Origin: a virus | Length of the DNA stretch: 30,827 bases | Virus record (IMG/VR): IMGVR_UViG_3300006751_000078 | Span: 1-30,827 of that record | Direction: 5' to 3' (one strand) | Shown here: positions 9,346 through 18,630 of the stretch, one piece after another | How the letters are laid out: every line of letters begins with the position of its first letter | How positions within the stretch are numbered: position 1 is the first letter of the stretch | The notes under the pieces: generated by a model | Told to the model about the DNA's origin: nothing | The model's database searches: none | The model's input: the letters and a program-made list of their open reading frames with translations, nothing else | Program-made: the position numbers and the translations under genes

Positions 9346-10398
9346 TTATTTATTCCACAAAGGTTCTATTTTTTCCAAATAGTAATTTAGTGTATCATCA
9401 TTAATAGGATTCTTTAAAAATTCTACAACTTCAGCAGATCTTTTTCCTAATTTTACTTTTGCAAATGAATCATAGATATATCCATCACTTTTACTTTCCA
9501 TGAATCCATGTAACATAGCATCTTTTACAAGTGCTCTAATCTTAAGATCTTCCATAGACAAGTTATTGATAGATAAGAAATGTTGAGCAGCTTTCTTCTT
9601 ACCTTTCTCAAAACTATTACCATTTATATAAGCATCCATATTCTCATATAATATATCAATTGGTGTAGTTTTCTCATATTGAGTACTATTTGGATCTACA
9701 ACTTTTGTTACATAAAATAATTTACTTGTATCTGAATCATACATTCCTTGTAATGCAGCAAGAGCCTTATTCCTTATTTTAGATAATTGAGTTCTTGTAC
9801 TTGTGGTTTCTTGTACTTTATCTAGATAAAATCTTAAGCCTTTTTGTTTTGCTTCGGCTAGAGTTTTTCCAATAATAGAAAATCCTCCTGCTTCAATACC
9901 ATATATTTTAATAAGATCATATGGGTCTTTTATTGGATCTAAATAAATTGGATCATTTCCACATTTAATAGAAATTTTATCCCAAAATTTATGGTTATCA
10001 GGTCTTAATATCTGAACTTTACCCCAAAAATCTTTATCATCTATATCAATAACATTAGTTGCTAATTGTTTTTCTAACTCACTCACAGTATTTCTAATCT
10101 CTTTTATTTTTTCTTTTCTTGCTTCTGGAGATAAAGTTTTTACTTCTGGAGCAAATTCATTTAATCCAGTAAGATATCTTGAAACTCCATTTTGTTCTAA
10201 ACATGTTAAACTCTGATGATGATATACACCATCAAATAGAGTCATTTTATATTTTTCTAATCCCATATTTTCCTTTGTTTCATCAAAATATGGACGTATA
10301 GCAATAGTATGATTTTTACTTTGCTGATACTTTTCTACAATTGTTACAGTATCTGATTTAGTTACTATTTCTTCTGTTACTATTTCTTCTTTTGTCAT
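9346..10398 (-). CDS. Unknown virion-region protein, 350 aa
   Basis: No family recognised. The N-terminus carries a short repeat (EEIVT twice, then KSDTVTIVEKYQQS), giving an acidic, flexible head. Residues about 70-115 are a charged helical region (SPEARKEKIKEIRNTVSELEKQL), likely coiled coil. The middle reads KVQILRPDNHKFWDKISIKCGNDPIYLDPIKDPYDLIKIYGIEAGG, and the C-terminal half is helical and Lys-rich. It has no signal peptide or membrane segment. It follows the MCP terminator, so it starts a new unit together with the connector gene. The leader has the ACCAAA-N6-ATG arrangement seen before several genes here. A capsid-decoration, internal or connector-associated role is possible but unproven. 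Confidence 0.7.
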   Translation of the reverse strand: MTKEEIVTEEIVTKSDTVTIVEKYQQSKNHTIAIRPYFDETKENMGLEKYKMTLFDGVYHHQSLTCLEQNGVSRYLTGLNEFAPEVKTLSPEARKEKIKEIRNTVSELEKQLATNVIDIDDKDFWGKVQILRPDNHKFWDKISIKCGNDPIYLDPIKDPYDLIKIYGIEAGGFSIIGKTLAEAKQKGLRFYLDKVQETTSTRTQLSKIRNKALAALQGMYDSDTSKLFYVTKVVDPNSTQYEKTTPIDILYENMDAYINGNSFEKGKKKAAQHFLSINNLSMEDLKIRALVKDAMLHGFMESKSDGYIYDSFAKVKLGKRSAEVVEFLKNPINDDTLNYYLEKIEPLWNK

Positions 10399-10431
10399 TT
10401 TTTCTTTGGTTTAATAATTATTAATTGGTTT

Positions 10432-10462
10432 AAAGAAATAAGGAAGGGCACTGGGCCCTTCC
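10432..10462 (-). terminator. Rho-independent terminator after the major capsid gene
   Basis: On the minus strand GGAAGGGC, loop CCAGT, GCCCTTCC, then TTATTTCTTT. The stem of 8 bp is perfect and lies 20 bases after the MCP stop. It would separate abundant capsid mRNA from the downstream connector and tail genes. Confidence 0.92.
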
Positions 10463-10481
10463 ATCTTTCATTTTATCATGA

Positions 10482-12101
10482 TTAGAATGATCCTCCTGTT
10501 ACAGGGTTAGCCATTACAATCTTAAGAACCTTAGTTGGATCTTTTACCCAAATGGCTGGCATCGTTTGAGTCATCATAACTCTATAGCCATTAAAGTGGC
10601 CTGATGATGCAAAACCTTGAGATCTTCCCATATAATCCATTGTACCATTTTGGTAGAACCATTTTAACTGGTTATCCCAAGATAATTTCAATAAGAATAT
10701 ATTGTCACTTCCTTCATCAGTTACATCAAAAATAATGTAACTATAAGAACTTAGTGGACGACCATCTACTAACGGATTCTCAATGTCATTAGTATGTAAG
10801 TTGTCAAATGCAGGATTTAATACAAATTTAACATTTGCTAAGAATGGAATAACCATACTTGTATATGCAAATCCAAATCCTAGATTCATACCAGAACCTG
10901 TAACAGCTCCAATATTATCAGCATTTGTAATCATACCGTTAGCACCGTTAGCTTGAGCAGCAATTGCAGCATTAACTAACTGCATACCACCTATTCCTGT
11001 TTGTACAATTAACTCACGTTTTGGATCTGGTCCATCAAACTCAACTTTTCCTTGATAGAAATTATAAAGTTCATTTTGGAACATATCCATACTAAACTGA
11101 TTCTTGTTGTACACACGTTTAAAGGAGTTATCCAATTGTGACCAAAGACCTACTGATAATCTAATATCATCTGGACCGTCTTGTTTAACTCTACCTCCGT
11201 GTCCCCACATTAAGTAAGTCTCAATATCACTAGCAATTTTTGTTAAATGGGCTGCCTCCATAGCAGTTAAGAATGTTCTAGAAAGATCACCATTATCAAA
11301 AGCTTTCTTCATATAATCTTTACCCATTGCTCCTGCAAGTTCTTCTATAGAAGAAATTGAAGGATTTACATTTGGATCAAAGTTTCTCCAAATTTCAGTT
11401 ACAGGAACTGTACCATCTGCATTCATTCCTCCTTTAAGCATTAAGTCTGCTCTTGAAGAAATTGTGTAATGTACATGCGCTTCAGCACCTCCTACAAAGT
11501 TGTAGAATTCACGGAAACCTGCTCCTGTTTGAATATCAGAAAATCTTTCTCCATATTCTCCTCTAGCAGAACCTTTTCTAAAATACTTAGTTCCTAAAGC
11601 TAAATGAGCAGGATTAAGAAAATGTGTACTATCATTATTTACAAGTTCAACAGTATAAACCCATCCATCACCTACTTGAAGAATATCATCAGCAGTAATA
11701 TAAAGTTCATCTCCATTATATTTGTCATAAGTAATAATATCCCCATGACCAAATTCTCTTTGAGATAGTTTAATTGTAAATTTTTGACCATCTATACCTT
11801 TATAAGTATTTAATGGTTCAATATCACCCATTGCTACAGGTAATTCTTGTGATACTGGGGTTTGCCATCTATATTCTCCCCTGGCATTATCCACCATTAT
11901 TGTATTCTTACCACCAAAAGATGCCATCTGATACAAAGGCATTTCTACCTTCTGAGTCATTGCCCATAGATCCACTGGACCTAGATCCTGAGGTTCTGCA
12001 TTGCCTAGCAAATTAGTTAAGTGATATGAATCAATATGTGAACTCGTATTATAATTTGTGTCTCTTAAAAAGAGACCATTGTTTAACACTGGTGTTGACA
12101 T
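10482..12101 (-). CDS. Major capsid protein
   Basis: Forms the icosahedral shell. The assignment rests on order (TerL, portal, acidic scaffold-like gene, then this gene), a typical length of 539 aa, and composition of a soluble mixed alpha/beta protein. It has an N-arm-like start (MSTPVLNNGLFLRDTNYN), an early segment FGGKNTIMVDNARGEYRWQT, and a likely inserted beta domain around residues 110-170 (FGHGDIITYDKYNGDEL, GDGWVYTVELV). The C-terminal part with NVKFVLNPAFDNLHTNDI and a final strand (VMMTQTMPAIWVKDPTKVLK) resembles the P-domain end of HK97-fold capsid proteins. The start ATG is preceded by AACGAACAATT, AT-rich with no Shine-Dalgarno. The gene is closed by a strong terminator, in keeping with high expression. 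HK97 fold is inferred. Confidence 0.82.
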   Translation of the reverse strand: MSTPVLNNGLFLRDTNYNTSSHIDSYHLTNLLGNAEPQDLGPVDLWAMTQKVEMPLYQMASFGGKNTIMVDNARGEYRWQTPVSQELPVAMGDIEPLNTYKGIDGQKFTIKLSQREFGHGDIITYDKYNGDELYITADDILQVGDGWVYTVELVNNDSTHFLNPAHLALGTKYFRKGSARGEYGERFSDIQTGAGFREFYNFVGGAEAHVHYTISSRADLMLKGGMNADGTVPVTEIWRNFDPNVNPSISSIEELAGAMGKDYMKKAFDNGDLSRTFLTAMEAAHLTKIASDIETYLMWGHGGRVKQDGPDDIRLSVGLWSQLDNSFKRVYNKNQFSMDMFQNELYNFYQGKVEFDGPDPKRELIVQTGIGGMQLVNAAIAAQANGANGMITNADNIGAVTGSGMNLGFGFAYTSMVIPFLANVKFVLNPAFDNLHTNDIENPLVDGRPLSSYSYIIFDVTDEGSDNIFLLKLSWDNQLKWFYQNGTMDYMGRSQGFASSGHFNGYRVMMTQTMPAIWVKDPTKVLKIVMANPVTGGSF

Positions 12102-12136
12102 AATTGTTCGTTTTTAATTAATAATTATTGTTGTTT

Positions 12137-13435
12137 CTAAAATCTTTTAAATATATTATTACTTCTTGGAAGAGTTCTTTTTGTTTTTCTTCTAGTTGAC
12201 TCCTCTTCTTGTGTATTAAGAGAAGATACATTTTTATTTGATTGTGCTGTTTTAAGTTTTCTAACAGTTTTTTCAACTGCCTTATTCTCTCCTTTTACCA
12301 TAATCTGTTTCTTATATCCATCTGGATCAGCAAGTAACCATAATGCTTCTGATACTAGAGTATAATTTGGTTCAACAAATTGATACTTTTCCAATAAATG
12401 TCCTAATAAATTTGTATTTTGGCCTGATATAGATGGATATGCAGGACTAACTAATCCGTTATATAAAAGAGATTGAGTCTTTTTATTTACTTTTATCTCT
12501 CCCAATTTACCATCTTTTAATGTATCATATACATTAGCCATATATGTTTCTGATGCCTTATGCTGTTGTGCTTTTTTTACTTCTTGTTCTTGTAACCTTT
12601 TAGCTACTATTGCTTCTGACATCTTATCTAATTTTGGTTTAAACTTAGATGCTTGTTTTTCAAGCTTTCCTAAATCTTTCCATATCTCTATTTCTTCCTC
12701 AATATCTTCTGGTGTTCCATATCCTGTAGCACCTAAATATTCTCTTACAATATGTGATTGACCATCTTCTGTTGAGATATCAAGTGATCTTGTTTCCTCA
12801 ACTTGAGATAATGCTCCAAATAAACCTTTTAAATCTTGTCCTCCATCTGCAACATATTTAGCTGCAACTTGTAATTCTTGTGGTAAGCTATCAAAAAATT
12901 GTTTTGGAGTTTCTCTTCTTACCTTATTAGCTCTCTCATCCATATTAGCTTGAATAAGTTCTTTCCAATCTTTAGCACTATAGTCTTCTAAATCTTTATC
13001 ATCATCAAAAGGAATGATTTGTTCATCATCAATCATTTTTTTGAAAACATCTGACATACCATCAATTCTTCTTCTACCTGTAGCAGTAGACTTCTCATCT
13101 TCTGATTCTGCTACTTCTAAGCCTTCATTTAATATCTCATCAACTTCTTCTGCTGAAACAGTTGGTTTTGTTTCTTTTACTTCTTCTACTTCTTCAACTG
13201 TAGTATCAGACTTAGTTTCTTTTTCTTCTAATTTAGTTTCCTCAACTGGTGGTTCTTTAACATCCTGATCTAAATATGTTAAATCTACATTCTCTGGTCT
13301 AGAGAACATATTAGGTTTTTTTTCATCAGGTAATGTAATTGATTCAGCTCCAGGAGCTCCATTAAAAATTTCATCTAGATTAACATCTACCTGCTCTACA
13401 TTAGTTGTAGTTTCTATGTTTTTTTCTTCTGACAT
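12137..13435 (-). CDS. Scaffold-like acidic protein upstream of the capsid gene
   Basis: A 432-aa protein between portal and MCP, the usual place of a scaffold. The first ~120 residues are strongly acidic and low-complexity (KLEEKETKSDTTVEEVEEVK). The middle is helical (EEEIEIWKDLGKLEKQASKF, MSEAIVAKRLQEQEVKKAQQ), and the last ~35 residues are Arg/Lys-rich (STRRKTKRTLPRSNNIFKRF). A long acidic or helical body with a basic C-terminus is the common design of phage scaffolds, whose basic tail binds the capsid protein. No protease motif is seen. The leader contains a perfect palindrome (AAGTTATAACTT) and ACCAAA-N6-ATG. An internal virion protein is the main alternative. Confidence 0.68.
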   Translation of the reverse strand: MSEEKNIETTTNVEQVDVNLDEIFNGAPGAESITLPDEKKPNMFSRPENVDLTYLDQDVKEPPVEETKLEEKETKSDTTVEEVEEVKETKPTVSAEEVDEILNEGLEVAESEDEKSTATGRRRIDGMSDVFKKMIDDEQIIPFDDDKDLEDYSAKDWKELIQANMDERANKVRRETPKQFFDSLPQELQVAAKYVADGGQDLKGLFGALSQVEETRSLDISTEDGQSHIVREYLGATGYGTPEDIEEEIEIWKDLGKLEKQASKFKPKLDKMSEAIVAKRLQEQEVKKAQQHKASETYMANVYDTLKDGKLGEIKVNKKTQSLLYNGLVSPAYPSISGQNTNLLGHLLEKYQFVEPNYTLVSEALWLLADPDGYKKQIMVKGENKAVEKTVRKLKTAQSNKNVSSLNTQEEESTRRKTKRTLPRSNNIFKRF

Positions 13436-13453
13436 AATATATTTGGTTTTTAT

Positions 13454-13465
13454 AAGTTATAACTT
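13454..13465 (-). promoter_or_regulatory. Palindrome AAGTTATAACTT in the scaffold-gene leader
   Basis: A perfect 12-bp palindrome, extended to 16 bp here (ATAAGTTATAACTTAT, 13452-13467), ends 19 bases before the start of the scaffold-like gene. The identical 12-mer occurs at 22779-22790, at nearly the same distance before another gene. Candidate operator or promoter core. Confidence 0.5.
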
Positions 13466-13559
13466 ATTGGTTATTATATAGATAATATACTAAGATTTTT
13501 ATTGTAAACCTTAGAAATTTGATATATTAATATAAATTTTTTGCAGTATATAGCTAAGA

Positions 13560-16328
13560 CTACTTTTTCTTATCTTTTTTATCTTCTTTTTTGGTTCCTT
13601 TTACATCATATTTATTCTTATTCTCTCTTGCTATCTGAAGATTTTTGTTTGCTATATCACGTTGAGTAGCTAATTTCTCTCTATCAATGTTTAATTTTGA
13701 CTTAGTATTTGAATCTTGAACAGCTGCCTGTTCTTTTTTGAAATTCATTTGCTCTCTATACTCATCTCTCTTACGTATATCCTTCATAGCATCTTGAAAA
13801 TCACTTTCTTGATTCTGATTAATATCTACTACTGATCCATATCCTGAAGCTCTTATCTCAGCAACAGTAATATCTTTTTGTATCTCAGCTTGTGTCTGAT
13901 CACTTTCAAACGCTCTTTGTTTATCAGCTTCAGCAGCTACTGCTTGTTGCTGTTGTTGTTGCATTTCTTGTTGTTGCTGTTGTTGTTGCTGTTGTTGCAA
14001 TTGTGTTTTTAATTCTGCATCTTTAAGTATATCAGTAACCTCAGCAATGGAATCTGCTTTGATTACACTACCAAGATCATAAATACTAGCACCTGTAGTA
14101 TTATTAGTAAGTGCCATCTGTTTTAATTGTTCAAGAGTAGCCCTATGATTAGTTTTAGTAGTACAGAAAATATTAAAATCTCTCATTAATAAGTCTTTTC
14201 CATTAATAGTAAAATTAACTTTTTCAGCTTCAGTAGTCATATAAGTTAATCTAATAGATGGATTTGTACTATTATAATGTTGAGCAAGATCAGTTCTCAT
14301 TTGTTGAACTCTTGGCATAAGATAATCAGAATGTTGTACAAAATACATTTCTGTTTGTGCATAAGATTGTTGCATAGCCTGTGTAATACCTGTTGCAGTA
14401 GCATGTTGGTCAATTGGTGCTCCTAATCTTTGTGCATTAATACCAATAGCTTCAAAAGCTTGAGATTTAAAATGATTAGCTAATTGTATTCTAGACATTA
14501 ATCTATTAGTTTGTTCTAGATTAAGTGTCTGATAATGATTAAAGTTTGTTGCATTTTCTGTATTTGTAATAGAAGTATCTAACGGCATCATACCAAAGTC
14601 TTTCATTGCTACATATGCTTTAGCAAGATTATGTTTACCCCAATCTTCACCCATTGAATGGCGTGGTAATGCATTTTGATCAAACATAATAACAGTACCA
14701 AGCTCATCTACAAGTATATCTGCTATCTGATTATTAACCATATTATATCCTACTTGATATGGCTTCATCAAATCAACAAGAGATGTAGATCTTGTATTTC
14801 TATCTGAAAATACTCTTCCTTCTACTGGGAGTTTACATCCATATAGAGAAGTATCTCCCTTAAATTGATATGGTACTTTTCCTGGTTGTGTTCTATCAAT
14901 TCCTAAATATATTGGATTAAGTACTTCTGATTCTTTTTTCCAACTAACTGGTGCATTAAGACCAATTTTTACTCCTCCCCATACTTCATTAATCCAAAAC
15001 CAATCAATATGTTCACCTGCTATAAGATTATCTTTTGTCTTTTGTTTAAATAAGTTTGTATTATATATTGGTTTTTCTGATACTTTATACGTTTCATCTA
15101 CAATAGCCTGTATTATTTCCCCTTCTTCTGTTATTCTCATAAGATGCCCTACTTTTCTTTGAGTTTTCCAATATACTGTTGTAACTCTCATCATATCAGA
15201 ATCACCCCAATGATATATATCATCACTGTCGTTTAATATCCAGTTTACAATATCAGCACCTTCTGTTGGATTATTCTCCCAATTACTTAAGAATTGTCTA
15301 TATGCTAAACCTGGTTGCTTTACATTCCAATCATGTGTTTGTGAAGCATCATAATATGAACCATCATTCTGCATTCCTCTAAGTAAATATCTAGCAGATC
15401 GTATAGGATAATTTTTTTGTAATGATTGTAATTGATCATCATCCATTAGATATCCATACTTATCAATTACATCAGCAACAGTAAGCATATCACACTTCCC
15501 AACAAAATTTGAATCAGCAATATATCTAGAATCTGGAGATTTCTGATAAAATGTTAATGCTGGATTCCATAACTCAACATCATAATCATCCTCATTCATT
15601 TTAAAATGCCAGAATTCTCTATCACAAACAAGCATATCTCTAAATCCTCTTTCTTCTAGTTCATTTAATTTAAATCTTTCTTCATCAACATTTAATTGAT
15701 GAGAAGCCCATTCTTCAACTAAACTTCTATAATCCTTAGAAAAGAAATCTTCAATTTGGGGGAGTGTTTTTAAATTTTGTGGAGATAATTGTTCTTGAAC
15801 TTCTTCTGATTCAGGATCAGCACCTTGCTGAATCATCTCAAACATTAGATTATTATGTGCATCAGTTAATAGATTCTCTTCAATCATTGATCTTTTTTGT
15901 TCCAGCATCTCATTATAAGATGTATCATCTACAGCTCTAAATTGTACCTTATTAAATCTTTTTGCAAATTCTCCACATAAAACATTTATAACATTAGGAA
16001 CTATTGGATAAAATTTAAGTTCTAAGGCACTACTATCTTCCTTTGTTAGAACATCCATTAATTCTCCATACTCATTATCTTCTTCTACAATATAATCTGT
16101 TTTATCAATAATACCCTTTGCAAGTTTATAGTTCTTAAGAATTCTTCTTGCATTTCTTCTAAGTTGATCCATTCCTCTCATTTCAAACCAGTCTAAATTC
16201 CATTCAGTCCACTCTTTATCTTTCTTTTTAGCTGATATAAATTGTAATGGTTGTGTAAGAGATCCATTTACAGCTGTTTCTGTAGCTTTGGCTCCCTTCT
16301 TTAATTGCATTGCACTAAGTACCTTCAT
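13560..16328 (-). CDS. Portal protein
   Basis: Forms the dodecameric channel for DNA at the capsid vertex. Identification is by position between TerL and the scaffold/MCP genes, by large size (922 aa, as in crAss-like and other Bacteroidota phages), and by its architecture. The N-terminal region has KFYPIVPNVINVLCGEFAKR (about residues 103-122), resembling portal wing/clip regions. Long helical stretches follow, and the last ~150 residues form a Gln/Lys-rich helical tail. This tail begins with ten consecutive glutamines, then Glu-Met, then six more (about 778-795), and ends in KKEDKKDKKK. Low-complexity C-terminal barrels are known in large portals. The ATG at 16328 follows the small upstream ORF by 11 bases. 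Assignment as portal is firm by context; no crystal-level motif is visible. Confidence 0.85.
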   Translation of the reverse strand: MKVLSAMQLKKGAKATETAVNGSLTQPLQFISAKKKDKEWTEWNLDWFEMRGMDQLRRNARRILKNYKLAKGIIDKTDYIVEEDNEYGELMDVLTKEDSSALELKFYPIVPNVINVLCGEFAKRFNKVQFRAVDDTSYNEMLEQKRSMIEENLLTDAHNNLMFEMIQQGADPESEEVQEQLSPQNLKTLPQIEDFFSKDYRSLVEEWASHQLNVDEERFKLNELEERGFRDMLVCDREFWHFKMNEDDYDVELWNPALTFYQKSPDSRYIADSNFVGKCDMLTVADVIDKYGYLMDDDQLQSLQKNYPIRSARYLLRGMQNDGSYYDASQTHDWNVKQPGLAYRQFLSNWENNPTEGADIVNWILNDSDDIYHWGDSDMMRVTTVYWKTQRKVGHLMRITEEGEIIQAIVDETYKVSEKPIYNTNLFKQKTKDNLIAGEHIDWFWINEVWGGVKIGLNAPVSWKKESEVLNPIYLGIDRTQPGKVPYQFKGDTSLYGCKLPVEGRVFSDRNTRSTSLVDLMKPYQVGYNMVNNQIADILVDELGTVIMFDQNALPRHSMGEDWGKHNLAKAYVAMKDFGMMPLDTSITNTENATNFNHYQTLNLEQTNRLMSRIQLANHFKSQAFEAIGINAQRLGAPIDQHATATGITQAMQQSYAQTEMYFVQHSDYLMPRVQQMRTDLAQHYNSTNPSIRLTYMTTEAEKVNFTINGKDLLMRDFNIFCTTKTNHRATLEQLKQMALTNNTTGASIYDLGSVIKADSIAEVTDILKDAELKTQLQQQQQQQQQQEMQQQQQQAVAAEADKQRAFESDQTQAEIQKDITVAEIRASGYGSVVDINQNQESDFQDAMKDIRKRDEYREQMNFKKEQAAVQDSNTKSKLNIDREKLATQRDIANKNLQIARENKNKYDVKGTKKEDKKDKKK
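13944..13997 (-). repeat. Poly-glutamine CAA/CAG tract in the portal gene
   Basis: Ten Gln codons, Glu-Met, then six Gln codons, in mixed CAA and CAG. The trinucleotide run could vary in length by replication slippage, so copy number may differ among related genomes or reads. Confidence 0.9.
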
Positions 16329-16339
16329 AATAATCTATT

Positions 16340-16444
16340 CTATTCTATAATTTCTGAGCTTACAAGTTCTCTACATTCTTCAACATAATCATATACAAAG
16401 AATGTAAAAGGCCATGTACATGATGTGACATAATTTATATACAT
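16340..16444 (-). CDS. Small ORF (34 aa) bridging terminase and portal genes
   Basis: ATG at 16444 overlaps the TerL stop (TAATG), and the frame runs 34 codons to a TAG at 16340, 11 bases before the portal start. It fills the only gap between these two genes. The peptide begins MYINYVTSCTWPFTFF and ends in an acidic part (EECRELVSSEIIE). The first half is hydrophobic and aromatic but too short for a confident membrane segment. Tight coupling on both sides favours a real gene; an alternative is a non-coding spacer. Confidence 0.5.
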   Translation of the reverse strand: MYINYVTSCTWPFTFFVYDYVEECRELVSSEIIE

Positions 16445-18630
16445 TATTTAAAATTTTTAAATGGAGATCTTTTTACTCTCCCTCCACTTGGTTTATTTTT
16501 ACCTAGATTTCTAAAAGGTCTCATAGATAATTTATACAAATTCTTTGAATTATCCAAGGTTTCTAACGACTTATCTCTTTCTTTACGCTTAATATACCCT
16601 CTATTTGCCTGTTGCATCTTAGCAAATGCCACTAAAGCAGAAAAAGCAACAAGTCTATCCACATTTAATCCTGGATAAAATTGTAACATTTCTGTCAGTA
16701 ACATTTTATCAGGAATTCTCTCAACTCCATATGTTGTCTTCTTTACCTCACCATCATTATCTACTACCTCATCTATCACTTCTCTTATAAACTCAATGGC
16801 ATATGATACAAGATGACTTTTAAATAATGTACCTGTATTTTTCCATCCATATTCCTGAAATACATGCATATTAGATCCTAAATCCTTTAAGAAAACAATT
16901 TGTTGTCTAGGTACAAGATATTTTTGTTTTCTTTGAGAAATCATGTGTTGAATAAATAAAGATATATTATTCTCAATAAGTGTCCATGCATTATACCATT
17001 CTATAATTAATTCTAACTGTTCATGAGTTTTATTTATATCATCATATCTACCACACCAAGATGCAACAATTTTATCACCCTCAACAAAAGTTTCTAAGCC
17101 TTCAAGAGTTTCTTTTGTTACTTCTACAGGATTTTTATATACAAATATACTGCATAAAGAATCTGATGTTGTAGTTTTTCCTTCAGAAACAGGGTCAATA
17201 GAAGCATAATATGTACCAAATGGTGGATCTTTAATAGGTCTTTCCCACACTACTAATACACCTGTCTTATCTTCTTGTTTTTTATTTACTGGAAAATCAG
17301 ATATAGGTAATTTTTTAGATTTTGTTGCCTTAATACCATCTTCATCTCTCTCAAGTTTAATATATTCATGAGAATATTCTTTATCTTCAATCCTTCTTAT
17401 TTGTTTTGTTACTAAACTTTGTGGAAATATTGAGGCTTTCCTATATGCAAAAGCTTCAGCAATATTCATTGGTTTTTGAGAAATCCTTAATTGATACTGT
17501 TCTGGATTTAATTTTTTCTCCCAACTTGCACGTTCTTTTTTAATTGCCTTAAGTGCCTCTTTAATGTCAGAATTTCCATACTTATCAATAAAAGGTGGCA
17601 TAGACCATTGTTCAGGAATAAATAAACCAGCAACTCCTATAGTTCCTTTATCATCCATTAAATCAGTTTCTATTCCAAGTATACCATTTTCTTCAGGAAA
17701 AAGAATCATATTTTTAAGAGGATTACATTGATCTAAGTCACCTACAGATCCAGCAGCAATAAACATACCTGTTGTTAACATACCAGATGTCATAGCTGGT
17801 CTAATATACTCATATGTTTGATTCATCTTTGGTGCAATACCTGCTTCTTCATGAAAGAAATAAGTTACAGGACCACCTACTCCTGTTGTTGCATTTTTTT
17901 CAAATGAACCACCTTGGATTTTAGATCTCAGTCCCTTAAAAGTTTTTCTATTATTTATTCTTACTTCAATCTTCTGTTCCCATAATAATACTTTATCAGG
18001 ATTATTAGGTCTATACCATGCTGTATGTTCATTAAGAAATGTTTTATACTCATCTAAAAATTTCCATGAACCTTTATCATTAATATAATCTTTAAGAGCT
18101 GCCCCTATTTTTAATATTGAACCCTCCTCAAACCAGTACATATTAATCAATTTACCCATATGAAAATATGATGAAGCTATCTGTCTTTTCTTTAATATGG
18201 CAACATGTTTAAAAGATAACTCAGCTATCTGTTCATATATAGCCATGTGATATTGTGCATCTCTTACCTTAGCAAAACCGTATGCCTTTTCTTCTTTATC
18301 AAAAATAGGTAAAAAATTTAACCACATGTAATAATCTCTGGTTAGATACCATACATCTTTTTTCCCATGATATATAGCACCTTCTCTACATTTATTTTTT
18401 TGGTCTTCCCAATAAACATTAAAATCTTTTGACCTAAATGGTTTATCACAATAAAAACCTTGTTTATTAAATATCTTAGCTTGTTCGTTAAACTCTAATG
18501 CAGTCTTATCAAACTTATATTTTCCAGGTTCCTTAAATAAAGATTCTATAAACTCTTTAAACTCTTCTTGAGTTTTAAACTCAGTTGTAGACCAAATACC
18601 ATCTCTGTATGTGGGAATTATTTTATACAC
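16444..18630 (-). CDS. terL: Terminase large subunit
   Basis: The ATP-driven DNA packaging motor and genome-cutting nuclease. ATPase part: a Walker-A-like segment KKRQIASSYF (residues 147-156), which lacks the classical GxxxxGK(S/T) glycine; Walker B with catalytic acids in VTYFFHEEAG (255-264); coupling motif region GMFIAAGSVGD (288-298). Nuclease part, RNase-H-like: Asp479 in YYASIDPVSEG, Glu553 in LIENN, and Asp658 in VDRLVAFSALVAFA. Length 728 aa is in the range of large terminases of Bacteroidota phages. The gene starts inside the end of the GroES-like gene (8-base overlap), and its stop overlaps a 34-codon ORF before portal. No small terminase is recognised; the neighbouring 172-aa or DNA-binding genes are candidates. 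Confidence 0.92.
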   Translation of the reverse strand: MYKIIPTYRDGIWSTTEFKTQEEFKEFIESLFKEPGKYKFDKTALEFNEQAKIFNKQGFYCDKPFRSKDFNVYWEDQKNKCREGAIYHGKKDVWYLTRDYYMWLNFLPIFDKEEKAYGFAKVRDAQYHMAIYEQIAELSFKHVAILKKRQIASSYFHMGKLINMYWFEEGSILKIGAALKDYINDKGSWKFLDEYKTFLNEHTAWYRPNNPDKVLLWEQKIEVRINNRKTFKGLRSKIQGGSFEKNATTGVGGPVTYFFHEEAGIAPKMNQTYEYIRPAMTSGMLTTGMFIAAGSVGDLDQCNPLKNMILFPEENGILGIETDLMDDKGTIGVAGLFIPEQWSMPPFIDKYGNSDIKEALKAIKKERASWEKKLNPEQYQLRISQKPMNIAEAFAYRKASIFPQSLVTKQIRRIEDKEYSHEYIKLERDEDGIKATKSKKLPISDFPVNKKQEDKTGVLVVWERPIKDPPFGTYYASIDPVSEGKTTTSDSLCSIFVYKNPVEVTKETLEGLETFVEGDKIVASWCGRYDDINKTHEQLELIIEWYNAWTLIENNISLFIQHMISQRKQKYLVPRQQIVFLKDLGSNMHVFQEYGWKNTGTLFKSHLVSYAIEFIREVIDEVVDNDGEVKKTTYGVERIPDKMLLTEMLQFYPGLNVDRLVAFSALVAFAKMQQANRGYIKRKERDKSLETLDNSKNLYKLSMRPFRNLGKNKPSGGRVKRSPFKNFK

